Numbered from the stretch's first letter, positions 1 to 7,215 are shown. The stretch is 10,577 nt of DNA from an uncultured bacterium (GCA_905214315.1 CAJMLN010000061.1:1-10577), one strand, 5' to 3'. Numbers and translations are program-made. Notes: generated from the sequence alone by a model not told the origin.

Positions 1-1
1 C

Positions 2-403
2 TTCTTTATACTCTGTTGCCTGTGCGCTATAGGATACGGCTTTTCCTTTCTCTCAGGAAACCTTTATATCTCTATAGCAGCAGGAATTGCCGCCGTAACC
101 ATATGCGTATTCTTTTATTATCTTACTATTTTTGAAGCTCAAAAGCTTTTAAAGCTCTACAGGAATATCCGCAACGGCATTACACAGGAAGACACCTACC
201 GCTTTGAAATTGATGAGGAGGATACAGAACATGACGGTGTAAGGCTGCACCGTATCCAGGCAAGCTTTCATGACGCCGATCAGACCTTTGATCGCACACT
301 CTATTTTATTGCGGCGCTTCCCCGTCCCACGCTGACTCCCGGCATGCAAATCACCGTAAAAACCTATCAAAATATTATTCTTGATATCGAAATAAAGGAT
401 TGA
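2..403 (+). CDS. C-terminal part of an unknown two-helix membrane protein
   Basis: This reading frame is open from the left edge and stops at TGA 401-403, leaving 133 residues; the true start lies outside the window. The visible part begins with two hydrophobic stretches (about residues 1-18 and 22-43), then a short basic linker (KLLKLYRNIRNG). A soluble tail of about 80 residues follows, acidic at first (EIDEEDTEHD) and then alternating hydrophobic and polar, which suggests a small beta-rich domain. I do not recognise the family. The stop is six bases before the next gene's TTG start, and the end of this gene carries that gene's ribosome binding site, so it is probably the upstream member of the same transcript. 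Coding status is well supported by length and spacing; function is unknown. Confidence 0.72.
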   Translation, partial: FFILCCLCAIGYGFSFLSGNLYISIAAGIAAVTICVFFYYLTIFEAQKLLKLYRNIRNGITQEDTYRFEIDEEDTEHDGVRLHRIQASFHDADQTFDRTLYFIAALPRPTLTPGMQITVKTYQNIILDIEIKD

Positions 404-409
404 TACACT

Positions 410-808
410 TTGAATCATATTATGGCATGTGTCACGCTGCAAAATACCTGTGAACGGCTGATCCGCGAGGCAGCCGCACAAAAACAGAACCCGAATGATC
501 TGCTCTTTGTTCTTCATGTAGCAAAAAACGGACAATCGATCATGGGAGGAACAAACGATGCGGCCTCATTGGAATATTTATATTCAGTATCTCAAAAATC
601 CGGTGCGGACATGACAGTTCTTCATTCGGACGATATAATTTCCGCTATCTGCTCTTTTATAAAAGAACAGGCTATCAATATAGCCGTGCTCGGCGTTCCC
701 GGTCCCGATGACAAAGATAGCGGCCTGCTGGCTAAGCTTTCCGCAGCTCTGCCGGAAACCTGCCGTTTAATACTGATCGATAAACAAAAAGGAGTTTTAC
801 CGCAATGA
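410..808 (+). CDS. Universal stress protein-like (KdpD USP-type) small protein
   Basis: This 132-residue protein opens with HIMACVTLQNTCERLIREA, continues with LLFVLHVAKNG (31-41), and has LEYLYSVSQKSGADMTVL (54-71) and INIAVLGVPGP (89-99). This order matches stand-alone proteins related to the USP domain of the sensor kinase KdpD, an alpha/beta Rossmann-like fold. No histidine kinase domain is present, so it is not a full sensor. The classical USP nucleotide motif (G-2x-G-9x-G-S/T) is not clear, so ATP binding is doubtful. The TTG start at 410 is chosen because AAAGGA at 394-399 is 10 bases upstream and because the family motif begins almost at once; the ATG at 422 would cut into it. The gene overlaps the next by four bases (ATGA), so translation is probably coupled. 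Its role is inferred only: a cytoplasmic accessory protein of the ACT/UPF0210 pair. Confidence 0.8.
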   Translation: MNHIMACVTLQNTCERLIREAAAQKQNPNDLLFVLHVAKNGQSIMGGTNDAASLEYLYSVSQKSGADMTVLHSDDIISAICSFIKEQAINIAVLGVPGPDDKDSGLLAKLSAALPETCRLILIDKQKGVLPQ

Positions 809-1068
809 AAGCATTTTTAACTGTAATCGGACATGACCGCGTCGGCATTATTGCCGATGTAAGCGGCAAGCTGGCCAAACACCGCGTCAATATTTTAGAT
901 ATTACGCAAACGATCCTGCACGAATATTTTACCATGGTCATGTTTATTAGCCTAGAAGAAGGCGATATCGATATTGCCGGTCTTCAATCCGAATTTAAAG
1001 ATTTTGACCCCAACCTGGAAGTACGCATACAAAGTGAAGAAATTTTCAACAGTATGCACCGTTTATAA
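805..1068 (+). CDS. ACT domain-containing protein, UPF0237 family
   Basis: This 87-residue protein is essentially one ACT domain. It starts MKAFLTVIGHDRVGIIADVS, with the glycine-containing ligand loop GHDRVGI at 9-15 and the VNILDI strand at 28-33, followed by FTMVMFI. ACT domains usually bind amino acids or other small effectors and often dimerise. UPF0237 members are free-standing, and their ligand is not established to my knowledge. The length is normal for the family. The start is supported by AAAGGAG ending at 794, ten bases upstream, and by the ATGA overlap with the preceding gene. The UPF0210 gene begins 12 bases downstream, the arrangement found in many Firmicutes. The inferred role is a small-molecule sensor or regulatory partner of the UPF0210 protein. 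Confidence 0.93.
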   Translation: MKAFLTVIGHDRVGIIADVSGKLAKHRVNILDITQTILHEYFTMVMFISLEEGDIDIAGLQSEFKDFDPNLEVRIQSEEIFNSMHRL

Positions 1069-1080
1069 GAGGTACCCTGC

Positions 1081-2439
1081 ATGATAAACTTTAACGAAGT
1101 CAATGAAACCATTCAAATGCTGGATAACCAGCATCTGGATGTGCGCACCGTTACCATGGGAATTTCGCTGTTCGACTGTGCAGACAGCAGCATGGAAAAA
1201 GCCTGCCAAAGAATTTATGATAAAATATGCAAAAAAGCAGAGTATCTGGTACAAAAATGCGAGGCAATCGAAAATACCTATGGCATTCCGATCGTCAACA
1301 AGCGCATTGCCGTTACGCCTATCGCACATATCGCCTCTGCTTCCCGCTGCGATAATCTGGTACCCTTTGCTCTGATTTTAGAAAAAGCAGCGCAGACCGT
1401 CGGCGTAAATTTTTTGGGAGGTTTCTCCGCCCTGGTGCATAAAGGTATAACCCCAGGCGATGCCGCGCTCCTGCGCAGCATCCCCGAGGCTCTTGCGGTA
1501 ACCGAGCATATCTGCTCTTCGGTCAACATCGGTTCCACCAAAGCCGGCATCAATATGGACGCCGTTAAGGAAATGGGAAGCATCATCCGTCAGACAGCGG
1601 AAAACACAGCGGCACAGGGCAGCATCGGCTGTGCCAAATTAGTGGTTTTCTGCAACGCCGTAGAAGACAATCCTTTTATGGCCGGTGCTTTTTTAGGCAG
1701 CGGTGAGGGCGACTGCGTAATTAACGTAGGCGTCAGCGGCCCCGGCGTAGTAAAATGCGCGCTGGAGAAAATGCCCGACGCCACCTTAGGCGAATTAGCG
1801 GAAGAAATCAAAAAAACGGCCTTTAAAATCACACGCATGGGCCAGCTGGTTGCCTCCCGTGCGGCAAAGGATTTAAACGCACAATTCGGCATTGTAGACC
1901 TCTCCCTCGCCCCCACCCCCACAATGGGTGACAGTGTGGCGCATATTTTAGAGGAAATGGGTCTCTCCTCGACCGGTGGAGCCGGAACGACCGCCGCACT
2001 GGCTTTATTAAATGACGCGGTAAAAAAAGGCGGCGTCATGGCCTCCAGCTATGTAGGCGGTCTCTCAGGCGCTTTTATTCCCGTAAGCGAAGATATCGGC
2101 ATGATCCACGCGGCCGCGGCCGGTACCTTAACGCTGGAAAAGCTGGAAGCAATGACCTGTGTATGTTCCGTGGGCTTGGATATGATCGCCGTCCCCGGCG
2201 ATACCCCTGCGCATATTATCTCCGGTATCATTGCGGATGAAGCCGCCATTGGCATGGTAAATACTAAAACGACAGCAGTTCGTATCATTCCGGTTATCGG
2301 AAAAAAAGTAGGAGATTCCGTAAATTTCGGCGGACTGCTGGGTGAGGCGCCGGTCATGCCAGTCAATGCTGCCTCATGCGAAAAATTTATTGCCCGTGCA
2401 GGTAGAATTCCCGCGCCGCTGCAAAGCCTGAAGAATTAA
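1081..2439 (+). CDS. UPF0210 family protein (DUF711, PFL-like)
   Basis: This 452-residue protein matches the UPF0210/DUF711 family over its whole length. Recognisable blocks are VRTVTMGISLFDC (21-33), GIPIVNKRIAVTPI (68-81), SSVNIGSTKAGINM (146-159), NAVEDNPFMAGAF (192-204), INVGVSGPGVVK (214-225), VDLSLAPTPTMGDSVA (272-287), GGLSGAFIPVSED (326-338) and the C-terminal IPAPLQSLKN. The length is normal, with no break or frameshift. The family has been likened to pyruvate formate-lyase-type proteins, but its biochemical activity is not established to my knowledge. It probably acts in the cytoplasm, as no signal peptide or membrane helix is visible. AAGAGG at 1067-1072, overlapping the stop of the ACT gene, is eight bases before the ATG and suggests coupled translation. 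The family assignment is very secure; the function is open. Confidence 0.96.
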   Translation: MINFNEVNETIQMLDNQHLDVRTVTMGISLFDCADSSMEKACQRIYDKICKKAEYLVQKCEAIENTYGIPIVNKRIAVTPIAHIASASRCDNLVPFALILEKAAQTVGVNFLGGFSALVHKGITPGDAALLRSIPEALAVTEHICSSVNIGSTKAGINMDAVKEMGSIIRQTAENTAAQGSIGCAKLVVFCNAVEDNPFMAGAFLGSGEGDCVINVGVSGPGVVKCALEKMPDATLGELAEEIKKTAFKITRMGQLVASRAAKDLNAQFGIVDLSLAPTPTMGDSVAHILEEMGLSSTGGAGTTAALALLNDAVKKGGVMASSYVGGLSGAFIPVSEDIGMIHAAAAGTLTLEKLEAMTCVCSVGLDMIAVPGDTPAHIISGIIADEAAIGMVNTKTTAVRIIPVIGKKVGDSVNFGGLLGEAPVMPVNAASCEKFIARAGRIPAPLQSLKN

Positions 2440-2714
2440 TGAAAAAAGCAAAACTAATTTTATGGCTGCTCTTTCCTGTAGCGATTATCACCCACGTAAT
2501 ATGCGTATGTTCACGAATATATACCTCTCTACTGACGGCAAATATTTTAACTGCTATCATTTTTCTGCTGCCAATTACGGCCATGCTGCTGCAAACCCTG
2601 CAAAATAAAGCTAAAAATCCCTCTCGGGGACATTTTATCATAAAATTGGCACTGGTATTATACTTATACGCCATGATTCTTTATTTCTTTATAACCGTGT
2701 TGCTGCTGAATTAA
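2439..2714 (+). CDS. Small three-helix membrane protein, unknown
   Basis: This 91-residue protein has a basic start (MKKAK) and three hydrophobic segments, at about 6-25, 31-52 and 67-90, joined by a short polar basic loop (QNKAKNPSRGH). It is an integral membrane protein with almost no soluble portion. I do not recognise a family. Its ATG shares one base with the TAA stop of the UPF0210 gene (TAATG), a classic stop-start arrangement. No strong ribosome binding site precedes it, so its translation probably depends on the upstream gene. It may assist the next, larger membrane protein, but that is inference from position only. Confidence 0.72.
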   Translation: MKKAKLILWLLFPVAIITHVICVCSRIYTSLLTANILTAIIFLLPITAMLLQTLQNKAKNPSRGHFIIKLALVLYLYAMILYFFITVLLLN

Positions 2715-2766
2715 GAATGATCTTTTCAGCATTTCGCAATGATTTCTTTATGAAATACATTCAAAG

Positions 2767-2772
2767 AAAGGA
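2767..2772 (+). promoter_or_regulatory. Ribosome binding site fixing the start at 2780
   Basis: AAAGGA sits seven bases upstream of ATG 2780. The in-frame ATG at 2717 has only a weak TTAAGA directly before it, so the later start is preferred for the membrane protein. Confidence 0.65.
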
Positions 2773-2779
2773 TCCTGCC

Positions 2780-3508
2780 ATGAAAAAAATAAATTTTACT
2801 AAAGTTCTGTATTATTTTGTTCTCCTTAGTTTTCTTATACCCATTGTTTATCTAATATACAGAATTTCTACCGTAGCCCCCGGCGTCGTAGGAGAAGGAA
2901 TGAAATCTCGTGCAGACTATGTTCTTATGCTGGTTCAATGCGCCTTAGGTATTCTGGTCATTCATCTTCCCAGCTTTTTAGCTAAAAAACTGAAATTTGA
3001 AATTCCTGCCGCGCTATATATAATGTATATCATTTTTTTATACTGTGCAATCTTTTTGGGCGAAGTACGCAGTTTTTATTACAACGTACCGCACTGGGAC
3101 GATATCCTGCATTTTTTCAGCAGCATGATGACAGGTATGTTCGGTTTTATGCTTATCTCCATTATCAATGAAGATAAACATACCGCTATCAATCTTTCTC
3201 CTTTTTTTGTAAGCCTGTTTGCTTTTTCTTTTTCAATGATGTTAGGCGGGCTTTGGGAAATCTATGAATTTACCTTTGATGGCATACTAAAGCTGAATAT
3301 GCAGAAATTTATGTTAGAAGACGGCACCCAATTGGTCGGTCGTGCTGCGCTTTCCGATACCATGAAGGATATCATCGTTGATGGATGCGGCGCGTTGCTG
3401 GCCTCTATTCTTGGCTTTCTCTCCTTAAAGCATAAAAAAGGCTGGGCATATACTTTTATCACTACAAAAAAAATAGATTCTGCTAAAAAAGCAGATTGTG
3501 CAGAATAA
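2780..3508 (+). CDS. Six-helix membrane protein, DUF2238-like
   Basis: From ATG 2780 this is 242 residues with six likely membrane segments, at about 8-28, 48-69, 76-95, 108-130, 138-160 and 196-216. Polar residues cluster at helix edges in HWDDILHF (105-112), LWEIYEF (158-164) and DTMKDIIVDGCG (193-204). This pattern of an Asp/His pair, then WEIYE, then a D-x-x-x-D stretch recalls the DUF2238/YjdF-type membrane protein family, whose role is unknown. The family link is from memory and moderate. The frame is open upstream to an ATG at 2717, but AAAGGA at 2767-2772 lies a normal distance before ATG 2780, which is directly followed by a basic MKKINFTK and the first helix. The C-terminus is lysine-rich and probably cytoplasmic. 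Confidence 0.8.
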   Translation: MKKINFTKVLYYFVLLSFLIPIVYLIYRISTVAPGVVGEGMKSRADYVLMLVQCALGILVIHLPSFLAKKLKFEIPAALYIMYIIFLYCAIFLGEVRSFYYNVPHWDDILHFFSSMMTGMFGFMLISIINEDKHTAINLSPFFVSLFAFSFSMMLGGLWEIYEFTFDGILKLNMQKFMLEDGTQLVGRAALSDTMKDIIVDGCGALLASILGFLSLKHKKGWAYTFITTKKIDSAKKADCAE

Positions 3509-3523
3509 TAATCCAGAATTCTT

Positions 3524-4309
3524 ATGTTTACCAATGCTCAAATCTTTAAAATTGCCAGAATGCAATCTGCTATTGACAGCAGCTGCAATCCGGACGATTT
3601 CCTTGCCTTCTCCAATAAAACGGTACTCTCCCGCCCCAATATACAGGCAAGGAAATATCTGGATCTGCCATTTTCCTGTGATCTTACCTCTTACGGAAAT
3701 AATATTGTAGCGTCGGTAGCCAAAGAGCTGGCCACTGATATTGAACGCTATATCAACAGCTATGCTATAGAACACTGTTTCGAAACACCCGCGATACAGG
3801 TGCTAAATGAGCTTTTAAAAAAGCATGGTTGCTGCGTATGCTTTATGGCAGAGTATTTTTTACCTGATGTTACGCAAATCGCTCCTCTGCCATGCCGATA
3901 CGAAACCAGGTTGTTATATCCGAAAGATTTTGATACGCTCTACCTTCCGCAATGGAGCAATGCTCTGTGCAAACAGCGCCGGCAGCTGGACGTTTTAGGC
4001 GTGGGTGCCTTTGACGGCGATCGCCTGATCGGTCTTGCCGGCTGCTCCGCAGACTGCGACACCATGTGGCAAATCGGCATTGACGTTCTGCCCGAATACC
4101 GCAGACAAGGCATTGCCGCCAGCCTGACCAGCCGTCTGGCATGGGAAGCATTAAAAAAAGATATCGTCCCTTTCTACTGCTGCGCTTGGTCCAACTTAAA
4201 ATCAAAAAAGAATGCATTAAAAAGCGGCTTTAAACCTGCCTGGGTTCAATTAACCGCCCGTAGTATCAGCTTTACAGAAGAAATAAGCCGACCTTCCTCT
4301 TTTTTTTGA
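3524..4309 (+). CDS. GNAT family N-acetyltransferase with N-terminal extension
   Basis: This is a 261-residue protein. The GNAT fold lies in the C-terminal half: VGAFDGDRLIGLAGCSAD (160-177), then IGIDVLPEYRRQGIAASL (184-201) with the acetyl-CoA pyrophosphate loop RRQGIA at 193-198, and the alpha4/beta5 region AWSNLKSKKNALKSGFKPAW (221-240). The first 150 residues form a second domain without obvious motifs, as in two-domain GNAT proteins of Clostridia; the substrate is unknown. The protein is unusually cysteine-rich, with 12 Cys including CCVC at 103-106 and CC at 219-220. The start follows the previous stop by 15 bases without a clear Shine-Dalgarno sequence, so translation may be coupled or weak. 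It is the last gene of the run and is followed by a terminator hairpin. Confidence 0.85.
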   Translation: MFTNAQIFKIARMQSAIDSSCNPDDFLAFSNKTVLSRPNIQARKYLDLPFSCDLTSYGNNIVASVAKELATDIERYINSYAIEHCFETPAIQVLNELLKKHGCCVCFMAEYFLPDVTQIAPLPCRYETRLLYPKDFDTLYLPQWSNALCKQRRQLDVLGVGAFDGDRLIGLAGCSADCDTMWQIGIDVLPEYRRQGIAASLTSRLAWEALKKDIVPFYCCAWSNLKSKKNALKSGFKPAWVQLTARSISFTEEISRPSSFF

Positions 4310-4400
4310 TTCTTTACAATATTTTAAAATTTGCATACTATCGGAATCCTCCGTAAAAAATAAAACTTTATACCGGACATTAAAAAATATTCATAAAAAA

Positions 4401-4431
4401 TGAAAAAAGCGCCTAGATTGGCGCTTTTTCA
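4401..4431. terminator. Bidirectional intrinsic terminator between convergent genes
   Basis: AGCGCC at 4408-4413 pairs with GGCGC(T) at 4420-4425 around the six-base loop TAGATT. The stem is extended by an A-run on the left and a T-run on the right, with one A unpaired. The A-rich left and T-rich right flanks give a U-tract when read in either direction. It therefore serves both the GNAT gene ending at 4309 and the GH99-like gene from the other strand. The stop codon of the latter (4429-4431) lies inside the right arm. Confidence 0.85.
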
Positions 4432-5622
4432 TTTTATCAGTTTTTTAGTACAATGTGCGGAAAGATCGCATTTTCCCCACTCTTTATCATAATCCCCCAG
4501 GCCCAAAAAGTGCGGATCCCGATAATCCGGCAAATTATCACGTCTGGTAAAGACTTCGCGTACAGCCTGCAGGTATTTAAACCCGCCCTCATAGTGCGGT
4601 GAAAGATAATGGCCCTCATCCCACTCGTTCCAGTTATCCAATATCAGCATTTTTGAAGCCAGCGCGTCAGAAGGAAGTGTATCCATCAGGCATTTGATCT
4701 TTTCTAAAAGCTCTCTCCAGGAATCCGGTTCCAGGTTCCAAAGCGAACTGTTTTCGGCCGTTCCGTAAATTTCCGGCATAATATCCAGACGTGGCCGAGG
4801 ATCCCACTGTTTGCTGGCCGTAGGAATAAAGTAATACGGATCCTCCGCCGCCCGCAGATACATAGCGTTCAGCTGCTCCTGAATAACCTCCTGCTGGGTA
4901 GGTCGCAGCTGCCTTACCGGCCAGCAGTATGTAAACGTGCTGTTGTAGCCGCCCTTGCGATACTCGCCGTATCGCTCTAATTCATCATATCGGTATTCTA
5001 CTTGAAAATTAATGCCGTCAAATCCAAATTGTCGGGCGTACTCCTGCGCCTTGGCGAAGGCCTCCGCTTGTGCCTCAGGACCGCCAAAGCCATCACGAAT
5101 ACAATTTTGATAATCATAAAAATACACCACGGGTTTATTATCGATTACCAGGTAATTGGGTTTTGTAAAATATTGTTCCATCCAGAACGGCAGCAAATTC
5201 TCCGCAAAATCCTGAGGATTAGTATTGGCCCATTTTTTCTGCCCTTCAAACATAATGGCAAATTTCATCTTATCCTGGTATTTTGCACGAAACAAGCCCT
5301 CATGGATTCCATGCCCGCAGCGCAGATCCTGCACCGTGATTTTTTTGCCTACATTCTCCTTATAGCGATACCAGCAATAGATAAAGCAATTGATGCCGTG
5401 TTCAGCCGCCCACTTGATCTCCCAGTCGATTACCTCAGGGTTATCCTCATCATAATGTCCCAACAGCGGTGTCCGTTCGGGATAATCGTCAATTTGCCTG
5501 AAGCCACTGTGCAGCTGTGCCGCTCCCTTTTTCCAGGCCGGATAATAATGCACTCCGATCAGATAATCGCTTGAAACCGGCTGCGGTTCAGGAACATAAT
5601 CATAAAGTTTTACATGATACAT
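4429..5622 (-). CDS. GH99-like / glycosyltransferase WbsX family protein
   Basis: This 397-residue protein has the hallmarks of the WbsX/GH99-like family. They are IGVHYYPAW near the N-terminus (22-30), IKWAAEHGINCFIYCWYRY (69-87), the MKFAIMFEG strand (119-127), KPVVYFYDY (163-171) and the C-terminal block LILDNWNEWDEGHYLSP (326-342). The E-x-x-E pair at E333 and E336 in NEWDEGHYL corresponds to the catalytic glutamates of GH99 endo-alpha-mannosidases, so a glycosidase-like active site appears intact. Known relatives occur in polysaccharide loci and some are called glycosyltransferases, so reaction and substrate are uncertain. There is no signal peptide, implying a cytoplasmic protein. It starts at ATG 5622 behind a strong GGGAGGA, 14 bases after the stop of the isomerase-like gene, so the two form an operon. 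The best inference is processing of an intracellular oligosaccharide or glycoside. Confidence 0.85.
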   Translation of the reverse strand: MYHVKLYDYVPEPQPVSSDYLIGVHYYPAWKKGAAQLHSGFRQIDDYPERTPLLGHYDEDNPEVIDWEIKWAAEHGINCFIYCWYRYKENVGKKITVQDLRCGHGIHEGLFRAKYQDKMKFAIMFEGQKKWANTNPQDFAENLLPFWMEQYFTKPNYLVIDNKPVVYFYDYQNCIRDGFGGPEAQAEAFAKAQEYARQFGFDGINFQVEYRYDELERYGEYRKGGYNSTFTYCWPVRQLRPTQQEVIQEQLNAMYLRAAEDPYYFIPTASKQWDPRPRLDIMPEIYGTAENSSLWNLEPDSWRELLEKIKCLMDTLPSDALASKMLILDNWNEWDEGHYLSPHYEGGFKYLQAVREVFTRRDNLPDYRDPHFLGLGDYDKEWGKCDLSAHCTKKLIK

Positions 5623-5636
5623 TTTGCTTCCTCCCT

Positions 5637-7091
5637 TTATTGATTGGTTCCTACCACGATTGTTTCAACCCCTAGCACCCTACCCAGTTTTTCGAGTGTA
5701 CGGGCATAATTCCCGGTTCCCATAGCAAAGTGGTGCGTCGGCCCGGCCATACACCAGTTTTTAATAAACGTAGGCGTATCCGGCAGATACGAAGCCCTGG
5801 TATTGGTATTTCCCGTAGGGGGAATCGCACCGGCATTGGAAATTCCCTCGCCGATCACAAAACGGAATCCGCCGTCAGCCGTTTGATTGATTCCCAGCAT
5901 CGTAAACGGCCCTTCTTTCAGCTTGAATTCTACCGATGCGCCGCTTCCCTCTTTCCCATGATATTTCTTTAAAGAACGAACCACGGGCTTTCCTTGTGCA
6001 AGCTGGATATGATGAGGGCCGTCATGTCCAACCAAAATACAATCGCTGTCAAAATCAAACGGATGAATCTCGGCAAAGCTGCCGCCGATGCCGATGGTAT
6101 CCATAATCAGCATGGCAATACAGGTTTTGATATCAAATTCTCCGCACATGGGCACACCGCGCGCAATCAGCATGGAATTGCCCAGGATCAGTGAGCTTGC
6201 AAGCTTTCTGTTTTCACTGCCCTCAGTACCGGTATAAAAATAGGCCAGGCCGTCCAGCTTATAGTCTTTCCTGAAACGCTCCAATGCAGCTGACGCCTTT
6301 GCCGCATAAAAGAGATCCTCCTCGGTAAGCTTCATTGTAACAGGATCGCTCTTGGGTTCCGGCATATCAAATTCTTCCCGGATAATAGCCGTCTGCTCTG
6401 CAATCTCTTCCTCTGTTACCTTATGATATTCCTCCAGCAAATCGTCAATTTCCAGAAGAGGCACATGAATTCCAAACGCCGTAAAAACAGCCGTGGGATC
6501 GGTATGCATATCATACATTGCTTCCAGCACATGCCCCATAAGACCAATCCTGGCTCCTCTTAATGTCCGCAAAGTTTTGGCTATCAGGCACCATTCCCGA
6601 ATAGCTGCTTCAGCTTTTGCATCTTTATAGAGCATACCAATAATGATATCATAAATCTGCCTGTCCATCCGTGAGGCCACCCCACAAAATTCAGGCACTG
6701 AACAGATATTGTCATTCTCCAACTGCATAAAGGTGTTGGCTTTTTCATAATCCATTGCACTTCTGGGCTGCAGGGCTGCAAGCACCACCGGCGCACTGCA
6801 GTTGCGCAGAACCGGAGCAAATACCGACGAGGTTGCATAGGTAATCATATTGCAGAAGATAAGATCTACATCTGCAGCATTCAATTGTACTGCCGCCTCA
6901 TTTGCAGTAATACTATCATCCACAATCCCTAAATCAACAATCTCAACTTCATTCTTCGCGACCAATGCTACAAAATCGCTATGGTATTTCTGCATATTCT
7001 CTTTAAGACCCGGGAACTGATTCCAATAGGTACCGTGGGCAACTGCAAAAATTCCTATTACCGGTCTTTTTGCCGGAACTCTTTTCAACAT
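5637..7091 (-). CDS. L-arabinose/L-fucose isomerase family sugar isomerase
   Basis: This 484-residue protein has the layout of the L-fucose/L-arabinose isomerase superfamily. Residues 10-180 form Rossmann-like N-terminal domains (VIGIFAVAHGTYWNQFPGL; DLIFCNMITYATSSVF). A C-terminal catalytic part follows with GEFDIKT (E318), SFAEIHPFDFDSD (E341), GHDGPHH (H356) and AGPTHH (H453/H454). These match in order and spacing the metal and active-site set of E. coli AraA (E306, E333, H350, H450), so an Mn-dependent aldose-ketose isomerase is likely. Overall sequence is far enough from classical AraA that the natural sugar is uncertain. The ATG at 7091 follows AAGGAGA, an excellent binding site. The gene leads a two-gene operon with the GH99-like gene and is divergent from an AraC-type regulator. 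No kinase or epimerase for a standard arabinose pathway is nearby. Confidence 0.88.
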   Translation of the reverse strand: MLKRVPAKRPVIGIFAVAHGTYWNQFPGLKENMQKYHSDFVALVAKNEVEIVDLGIVDDSITANEAAVQLNAADVDLIFCNMITYATSSVFAPVLRNCSAPVVLAALQPRSAMDYEKANTFMQLENDNICSVPEFCGVASRMDRQIYDIIIGMLYKDAKAEAAIREWCLIAKTLRTLRGARIGLMGHVLEAMYDMHTDPTAVFTAFGIHVPLLEIDDLLEEYHKVTEEEIAEQTAIIREEFDMPEPKSDPVTMKLTEEDLFYAAKASAALERFRKDYKLDGLAYFYTGTEGSENRKLASSLILGNSMLIARGVPMCGEFDIKTCIAMLIMDTIGIGGSFAEIHPFDFDSDCILVGHDGPHHIQLAQGKPVVRSLKKYHGKEGSGASVEFKLKEGPFTMLGINQTADGGFRFVIGEGISNAGAIPPTGNTNTRASYLPDTPTFIKNWCMAGPTHHFAMGTGNYARTLEKLGRVLGVETIVVGTNQ

Positions 7092-7122
7092 AATAAAAAT
7101 CTCCTTCTTCCCTAAATTTTAC

Positions 7123-7151
7123 TTGATTATACTGCTTTTTTATGGTTTAAT
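7123..7151 (+). promoter_or_regulatory. Candidate promoter of the AraC-type regulator
   Basis: TTGATT at 7123-7128 and TTTAAT at 7146-7151 are separated by 17 bases and face the regulator gene. They match the vegetative consensus at 4 and 5 of 6 positions. This element overlaps the opposing operon promoter, so the two promoters would compete. It also argues that the TTG at 7123 is a -35 box and not a start codon. Confidence 0.45.
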
Positions 7152-7154
7152 AAA
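7126..7154 (-). promoter_or_regulatory. Promoter of the isomerase/GH99-like operon
   Basis: Read on the - strand, a perfect TATAAT (+ strand 7126-7131) is preceded after 17 bases by TTTATT (+ strand 7149-7154), a weak -35. Transcription would start near 7119, giving a leader of roughly 28 bases containing the AAGGAGA site. A good -10 with a poor -35 is typical of promoters that need an activator, in keeping with the AraC-type gene next door. Confidence 0.6.
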
Positions 7155-7158
7155 GTAT

Positions 7159-7194
7159 AAAAATAAACATTTTTTTATCAAAAATAAACCTGTT
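7159..7194. promoter_or_regulatory. Candidate AraC-type operator: 21-bp-phased direct repeat
   Basis: AAAAATAAAC occurs at 7159-7168 and again at 7180-7189, exactly 21 bases apart, and three of the next five positions also agree (7170, 7172 and 7173 with their +21 partners). A period of two helical turns between direct half-sites is the known arrangement for AraC-family activators. The proximal copy ends about four bases from the -35 position of the isomerase operon, where an activator would touch RNA polymerase. The region is AT-rich, so chance cannot be excluded. Confidence 0.5.
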
Positions 7195-7215
7195 AAGGAG
7201 TATAGTATAAAAACC

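Noticed and set aside
149..535. Open frame on the - strand spanning two + strand genes
   Set aside because: It crosses the boundary between the partial membrane protein and the USP-like gene, which both fit their family or spacing expectations; no start signals support it.
1590..2039. Open frame on the - strand (149 codons)
   Set aside because: It is fully antisense to the conserved UPF0210 gene, and its low-complexity Ser/Pro/Ala composition is typical of a shadow frame.
2717..2779. Longer start of the DUF2238-like protein at ATG 2717
   Set aside because: It lacks a good ribosome binding site; the AAAGGA before ATG 2780 and the membrane-protein-like MKKINFTK start favour the shorter form.
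5002..5574. Long open frame on the + strand (190 codons)
   Set aside because: It lies antisense within the well-supported GH99-like gene, has no ribosome binding site and encodes no recognisable protein; it is a shadow of the real gene's codon use.
7123..7215. N-terminal extension of the AraC-type protein from TTG 7123
   Set aside because: The extension is lysine/isoleucine/phenylalanine-rich translated AT-rich DNA, has no ribosome binding site, and overlaps both promoters and the candidate operator.
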